Below, piece after piece: positions 60,589 through 64,000 of a stretch of DNA of 64,000 bases (positions are counted from its first letter, which is position 1; each line of letters begins with the position of its first letter). This DNA is from Curtobacterium sp. UNCCL20 (GTDB lineage Bacteria; Actinomycetota; Actinomycetes; Actinomycetales; Microbacteriaceae): NCBI RefSeq assembly GCF_900101675.1, contig NZ_FNKG01000001.1:1843378-1907377 (forward strand), given 5' to 3'. Below the pieces are notes generated by a model. It was not told the origin of the DNA. It ran no database searches and was given only the letters and a program-made list of their open reading frames with translations. Both the position numbers and the translations under genes were made by a program.

Positions 60589-61862
60589 CCGACGTCCTGA
60601 CGCTCCTCGCGCCGGACGGGTCCACGAGCACCACGCCCCTCGGCCCACCGGCCGTCGCCGACTCGGCGAAGCCGGACGGCCCCCTCGCCGAGCGCGTCGT
60701 GTACGCGGCGGCGCACGTCGTGCCCCGGGCGGCGGCGGACAATACGCCGGGTGCTCCGGCGGACCTCGACTGGGACGCGACGCTCGCGTTCCGGCACCAC
60801 CTCTGGTCGTGGGGACTCGGGGTCGCGGACGCGATGGACACCGCGCAGCGGAACATGGGCCTCGACCCGGCCGCGACCCGCGAACTCGTCACCCGCTCCG
60901 CCCGCGAGGCTCGGTCCGTCGGCGGCCGCATCGTCGTCGGGGTGAACACCGACGACCTGCCGGACGGCCCCGCAGGCGAGCAGCAGGTCGTCGACGCCTA
61001 CGTCCGGCAGCTGCACCACGCCGAGGACGCCGGCGCGGGTGTCGTGCTCATGGCGAGCCGGCACCTCGCGCGGCTCGCACGGGGCAGCGACGACGCCCCG
61101 AGCGTCTTCCGCCGGGTGTACGCCCGCGTCATCGAGCAGGCGAGCGCCCCCGTCGTGCTGCACTGGCTGGGGGAGGCGTTCGACCCTGAGCTCGCCGGGT
61201 ACTTCGGCGGCGCAGCCGCACCCGCGCCCGCGGGCGCACCCGCACCCGCCCCCACCGCCGCGGACACCGTCCTCGCCATCATGCGCGACGCCGGCGAGCA
61301 GGTGTCCGGCATCAAGATGAGCCTCCTCGACGCCGATGCCGAGACCGCACTCCGCGCCCGGCTGCCCGAGACCGCCCGGATGTACACGGGCGACGACTTC
61401 CACTACGTCGACCTCATCGCGGGCGCTCCGACGGCGGACGGCCGTCACGTGCACTCCGACGCCCTCCTCGGCGCGTTCGCCGCGATGGCGCCGATCGCCT
61501 CCGCCGCCGTCCGCGCGCTCCCCGACGAGACGTCCTTCCGCGCGCTCCTCGGCCCGACCGAGGCCCTCGCCCGCCACGTCTTCAGCGCCCCCACCTGGCA
61601 CTACAAGACCGGCATCGCCTTCCTCGCGTGGCTGAACGGCCACCAGCCCGCCTTCGCCATGGTCGGCGGGCAGCACGCCGGGCGTTCGCTGCCGCACCTG
61701 TCCGAGACGGTCCGGCTCGCGAACGCCTGCGGTGCGCTCGAGGACCCGTCGCTCGCGGCGTCGCGCTGGCACGGTCTGCTCGCGCTGGCCGGGGTGCCGG
61801 TGACGGCCGGGAGGCGCGGCTCGGCCCCCGGCGACCGCTCCGTCGTCGGGGTGGTCGCGTGA
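60585..61862 (+). CDS. DUF993-family protein (aldolase-like barrel)
   Basis: A 425-residue protein. The pattern LDWDATLAFRHHLWSWGLGVADAMDTAQRNMG (given as LAFRHHLWSWGLGVADAMD), VVLMASRHLARLAR, PVVLHWLGEAFDPELAGYFGG and SGIKMSLLD matches DUF993, a family related to dihydrodipicolinate-synthase-like TIM-barrel aldolases; the Lys in SGIKMS is at the Schiff-base position of that superfamily. A retro-aldol step on an oxidised sugar is inferred. An Ala/Pro-rich insert (PAPAGAPAPAP) lies mid-protein. GTG 60585 overlaps the oxidoreductase stop (GTGA). Confidence 0.85.
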   Translation: MTDVLTLLAPDGSTSTTPLGPPAVADSAKPDGPLAERVVYAAAHVVPRAAADNTPGAPADLDWDATLAFRHHLWSWGLGVADAMDTAQRNMGLDPAATRELVTRSAREARSVGGRIVVGVNTDDLPDGPAGEQQVVDAYVRQLHHAEDAGAGVVLMASRHLARLARGSDDAPSVFRRVYARVIEQASAPVVLHWLGEAFDPELAGYFGGAAAPAPAGAPAPAPTAADTVLAIMRDAGEQVSGIKMSLLDADAETALRARLPETARMYTGDDFHYVDLIAGAPTADGRHVHSDALLGAFAAMAPIASAAVRALPDETSFRALLGPTEALARHVFSAPTWHYKTGIAFLAWLNGHQPAFAMVGGQHAGRSLPHLSETVRLANACGALEDPSLAASRWHGLLALAGVPVTAGRRGSAPGDRSVVGVVA

Positions 61863-62761
61863 GCACCCCGGTGACGACGGACGCGCTCGCGTCTCGTCGC
61901 GCTGACCCGCACCCGCGGCTGTCCGTCAACCAGGCGACGATCAAGTACGCCTCGCTCCGCGACGCACTCGACACCGTCCGCGAGGCTGGCGTCGGTGCGA
62001 TCGGCACCTGGCGGGAACCCGTCGGCGAGGTGGGCCTCAAGGTGGCTGCACGGATGGTCGCCGAGTCCGGCCTGCGGGTGTCGACGCACTGCCGCGGTGG
62101 CTTCTTCACGCTGCCCGAGGGTGCTGCCCGCCGCGCTGCCCTCGACGACAACCGCCGGGCGATCGAGGAGACCGCGGTGCTCGCCGCCGCCGGGGCGGAG
62201 GGGTCCCGAGCGGTCCTCGTCCTGGTCGCCGGCGGCTTGCCCGAGGGGTCGAAGGACCTCGTCGCGGCGCGGTCCCTGGTCGCCGGCGCCCTCGAGGAGC
62301 TCGTGCCGTTCGCCCTCGACGCGGGCGTCCAGCTCGCCGTCGAGCCGCTGCACCCGATGTACGCGGCGGACCGTGCGGTGGTGTCGACGTTGGCGCAGGC
62401 CCTCGACCTGGCGGCGCCGTTCCCGGCGGCCGCGGTCGGCGTCGCGGTGGACACCTTCCACGTCTGGTGGGACCCGTCGCTCAGCGCCTCGATCGCTCGT
62501 GCCGGGGCTGCCGGACGCATCGCGACGTACCAGGTGTGCGACTGGGTGACACCGCTCGCCGCCGACCCGCTCCTGTCGCGCGGGTACCCGGGGGAGGGGC
62601 ATGTCGACTTCGGGCCGATAAGCGCCGCCGTCGCGTCGGCCGGGTACACCGGCGACGTCGAGGTCGAGATCTTCAACCAGGCGGTGTGGGACACCCCGGC
62701 GGCCGAGGTCGTCGACCGCGTCGTGCGCGCCTTCGCCGCCGAGGTCGCCCTGCCCGCCTGA
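61859..62761 (+). CDS. sugar phosphate isomerase/epimerase family protein
   Basis: A 300-residue xylose-isomerase-like TIM barrel. Metal ligands are suggested by AVEPLHPMYAADR, GVAVDTFHVWWDP, YPGEGHVDF and VEVEIFNQ (Glu, Asp, His, Glu set). Such enzymes isomerise or eliminate keto-sugars and are the usual partners of GFO/IDH dehydrogenases. GTG 61859 overlaps DUF993 by 4 nt (GTGA). The upstream gene ends with a variant of the dispersed element. The operon stops here, 43 nt before the convergent methyltransferase gene. Confidence 0.88.
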   Translation: MSTPVTTDALASRRADPHPRLSVNQATIKYASLRDALDTVREAGVGAIGTWREPVGEVGLKVAARMVAESGLRVSTHCRGGFFTLPEGAARRAALDDNRRAIEETAVLAAAGAEGSRAVLVLVAGGLPEGSKDLVAARSLVAGALEELVPFALDAGVQLAVEPLHPMYAADRAVVSTLAQALDLAAPFPAAAVGVAVDTFHVWWDPSLSASIARAGAAGRIATYQVCDWVTPLAADPLLSRGYPGEGHVDFGPISAAVASAGYTGDVEVEIFNQAVWDTPAAEVVDRVVRAFAAEVALPA

Positions 62762-62804
62762 CACCCCGCCGGCCCGGGCCGGCGATCGCACCCCGCGCGC
62801 CGCG

Positions 62805-63449
62805 TCACCGACGGCGGACGACCACCACGCTGTCGACGGTCTCGTGCGCCGTCCCCTCGGGCGTCGTCGCCGTCCGCGGCCGGAGCTCGGCGGCGACGAC
62901 CTCCCACCCGTCGCCGAGCTCCATCGCGTCCAGGTCCTCGGCGGGCGTCGGGAACCGGTACGACCGCAGCTCCTCCGGCAGGTCCCCGTGCGGCGGTGCG
63001 GCGTGTGCCGTCACGAGCAGGTGCCCGCCGGGAGCCACGAACCCGGTCGCTCGCCGCAGGATCTCGGCCCGTGGGATCGCCACCGGCCACGACTGCAGGA
63101 ACGACGCCGTGACGAGGTCGAACGACCCCGTGGGGGACCACGTCGCGAGGTCCTCCGCCACGAACGCGGTCCGCTCGGCGACGCCCGCGGCGTGCGCGGC
63201 CCTCGTCGCCCGCTCCACCGCCGTCGCGGAGAGGTCGATCCCGGACGCCTCCCACCCCTGCTCGGCGAGCCAGACGACGTCGCCGCCCTCACCGCAGCCG
63301 AGGTCGAGGGCACGCCCCGGCCGCAGTCCGCCGGCGACCGACGCCAGCACGGCGTTGACCCGTCCGGACCAGATGCCGTCGCGCTCGGCGTAGCGGGCCT
63401 CCCACCAGTCGTGGGGAGATCCGGAGGCGGTGTGGTCGTGAGCCTGCAT
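62805..63449 (-). CDS. class I SAM-dependent methyltransferase
   Basis: A 214-residue methyltransferase. Motif I is ALDLGCGEGGDVVWLAEQGW, followed by GIDLSATAVERA (acidic loop) and FDLVTASFLQSW (motif IV region). The N-terminal WWEARYAERDGIWSGRVNAVL is typical of Tehb/thiopurine-like small-molecule methyltransferases. The substrate is unknown. ATG 63449 starts MQAHDHTASGSP; the frame stays open upstream. It stands alone, with 339 nt upstream before the next gene. Confidence 0.87.
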   Translation of the reverse strand: MQAHDHTASGSPHDWWEARYAERDGIWSGRVNAVLASVAGGLRPGRALDLGCGEGGDVVWLAEQGWEASGIDLSATAVERATRAAHAAGVAERTAFVAEDLATWSPTGSFDLVTASFLQSWPVAIPRAEILRRATGFVAPGGHLLVTAHAAPPHGDLPEELRSYRFPTPAEDLDAMELGDGWEVVAAELRPRTATTPEGTAHETVDSVVVVRRR

Positions 63450-63788
63450 CCGCACAGTCCACTCCGCACTGCGCCGCTCGGACAAGGTCCGTTGCCGGAC
63501 CAGCAAGGAATCCGGTGCCCGCGACGACCGACGGGCGGCGCCGTGAGCAGGAGGGGGACAGCCACGATCAGCAGCCCGCTGCCGATGCCACCCCCGAACC
63601 GGCGCCCGGACGGGCAGCACGTCCCCCGTTCGAGGGGCATACTGCCAGGTCCTGGTAACCCCCTGGTCACTCACGACGGCCGCGCACCGTCCACCATCGA
63701 ACAACGCGAACACGCGCCACAGCACCCGCACCGTACCCGCACCACTGCAACGCCATCTCGTCACGCCTGAACCAGGGGAAGGCCCGAC
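63450..63788. other. intergenic stretch between divergent genes, no supported gene
   Basis: The 339 nt between the methyltransferase and the last gene. Open frames here are shadows with no ribosome-binding site. GGGGAAGG at 63775-63782 is the ribosome-binding site of the next gene. No repeat of the dispersed families was found. Confidence 0.5.
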
Positions 63789-64000
63789 ATGACGTCCACG
63801 GACACGGTGGTCGACGCGCGCCACGACGCGCAGACCACGCACAGTACGACGACCACGCGGGCGCCCGCCGGGGAGTCCCAGTACCTCCCCGCCCCGCCCA
63901 CGGACCGCGAGAAGTACTGGTACATGGGACCGCAGCACCGGTGGATGCTGTTCGCCCAGGCCGCCGCGTTCGCCCTCATCGCCTCGAGCATCTGGCGCTT
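63789..64000 (+). CDS. membrane protein, N-terminal part (3' end outside window)
   Basis: Only 70 codons are visible: a polar Thr/Asp-rich N-terminus (MTSTDTVVDARHDAQ), a Pro/Tyr stretch (ESQYLPAPPTDREKYWYMGP) and the start of a hydrophobic segment (RWMLFAQAAAFALIASSIW). ATG 63789 has GGGGAAGG 6 nt upstream. This start would fit a membrane glycosyltransferase or cellulose-synthase-like protein, but the visible part is too short to say. Function not assigned. Confidence 0.7.
   Translation, partial: MTSTDTVVDARHDAQTTHSTTTTRAPAGESQYLPAPPTDREKYWYMGPQHRWMLFAQAAAFALIASSIWR

Noticed and set aside
63011..63670. Minus-strand frame with a hydrophobic stretch before the last gene
   Set aside because: It overlaps the methyltransferase and has no ribosome-binding site; the hydrophobic run is short.

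Overview
The window is high-GC chromosomal DNA (roughly 70 percent G+C) from an actinobacterium, most likely Microbacteriaceae and Curtobacterium-like. This rests on gene order: miaA-dapF-hflX-lexA; parA-scpA-scpB-rluB-tyrA-cmk-der; hisC-hisB-hisH-priA. It also rests on the single HisA/TrpF-type isomerase, an actinobacterial LexA, an Arr-type rifamycin ADP-ribosyltransferase, and many genes whose start codon lies 6-7 nt after a TANNNT box (leaderless transcripts). No organism-level assignment can be proved from sequence reading alone.

Layout. 1-9.4 kb is housekeeping: the end of miaA, dapF, a methyltransferase, hflX, the divergent SOS pair lexA / LysM protein with LexA boxes, the his operon and an SseB-family gene. 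9.5-17.6 kb is the chromosome-segregation and translation block parA-scpA-scpB-rluB-tyrA-cmk-der; rluB carries a very long Arg-Gly repeat tail. 17.6-21 kb holds two membrane proteins and a divergent regulator / aldo-keto reductase pair. 21.1-29.6 kb is the most unusual part: a type VII secretion-like module with a 1492-residue FHA-FtsK/SpoIIIE ATPase, a WXG100-like protein, a second small helical protein, a WXG-alpha/beta-hydrolase protein, two tandem paralogous lipoproteins and a decayed third copy. Base composition drops sharply over the lipoproteins.

29.7-50.4 kb is a mixed region: membrane proteins, a RecQ helicase with a phosphoribosyltransferase-like tail, a lipoprotein with a possible barrel domain, an EEP nuclease, tRNA-Pro(GGG), a frameshifted lipoprotein, a two-gene membrane unit, fatty-acid desaturase plus cold-shock protein, a GH16 glucanase, an Imm5-like/arr pair, a drug-type ABC exporter, a RibD-like reductase, a ScyD-like propeller, a PLP decarboxylase, and a soluble Ser/Thr kinase fused to GAF with a convergent TPR protein. 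50.8-62.8 kb is a carbohydrate utilisation locus. A CUT1 ABC importer with an alpha-toroid protein and a GFO/IDH-DUF6807 fusion lies on the minus strand; a LacI regulator and an oxidoreductase / DUF993 / sugar-isomerase operon lie on the plus strand. The same 14-bp LacI-type operator occurs in front of both operons. The window ends with a methyltransferase and the 5' end of a membrane protein gene.

Two window-wide patterns stand out. A dispersed palindromic element built on CTGGAGGCGCG / CGCGCCTCCAG sits after many genes, and its half-sites lie in frame inside several coding regions. Separately, there are six long inverted repeats (about 56-117 bp) from four unrelated sequence families, all in gene-poor or convergent gaps. 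No insertion sequence, prophage or CRISPR array was seen.
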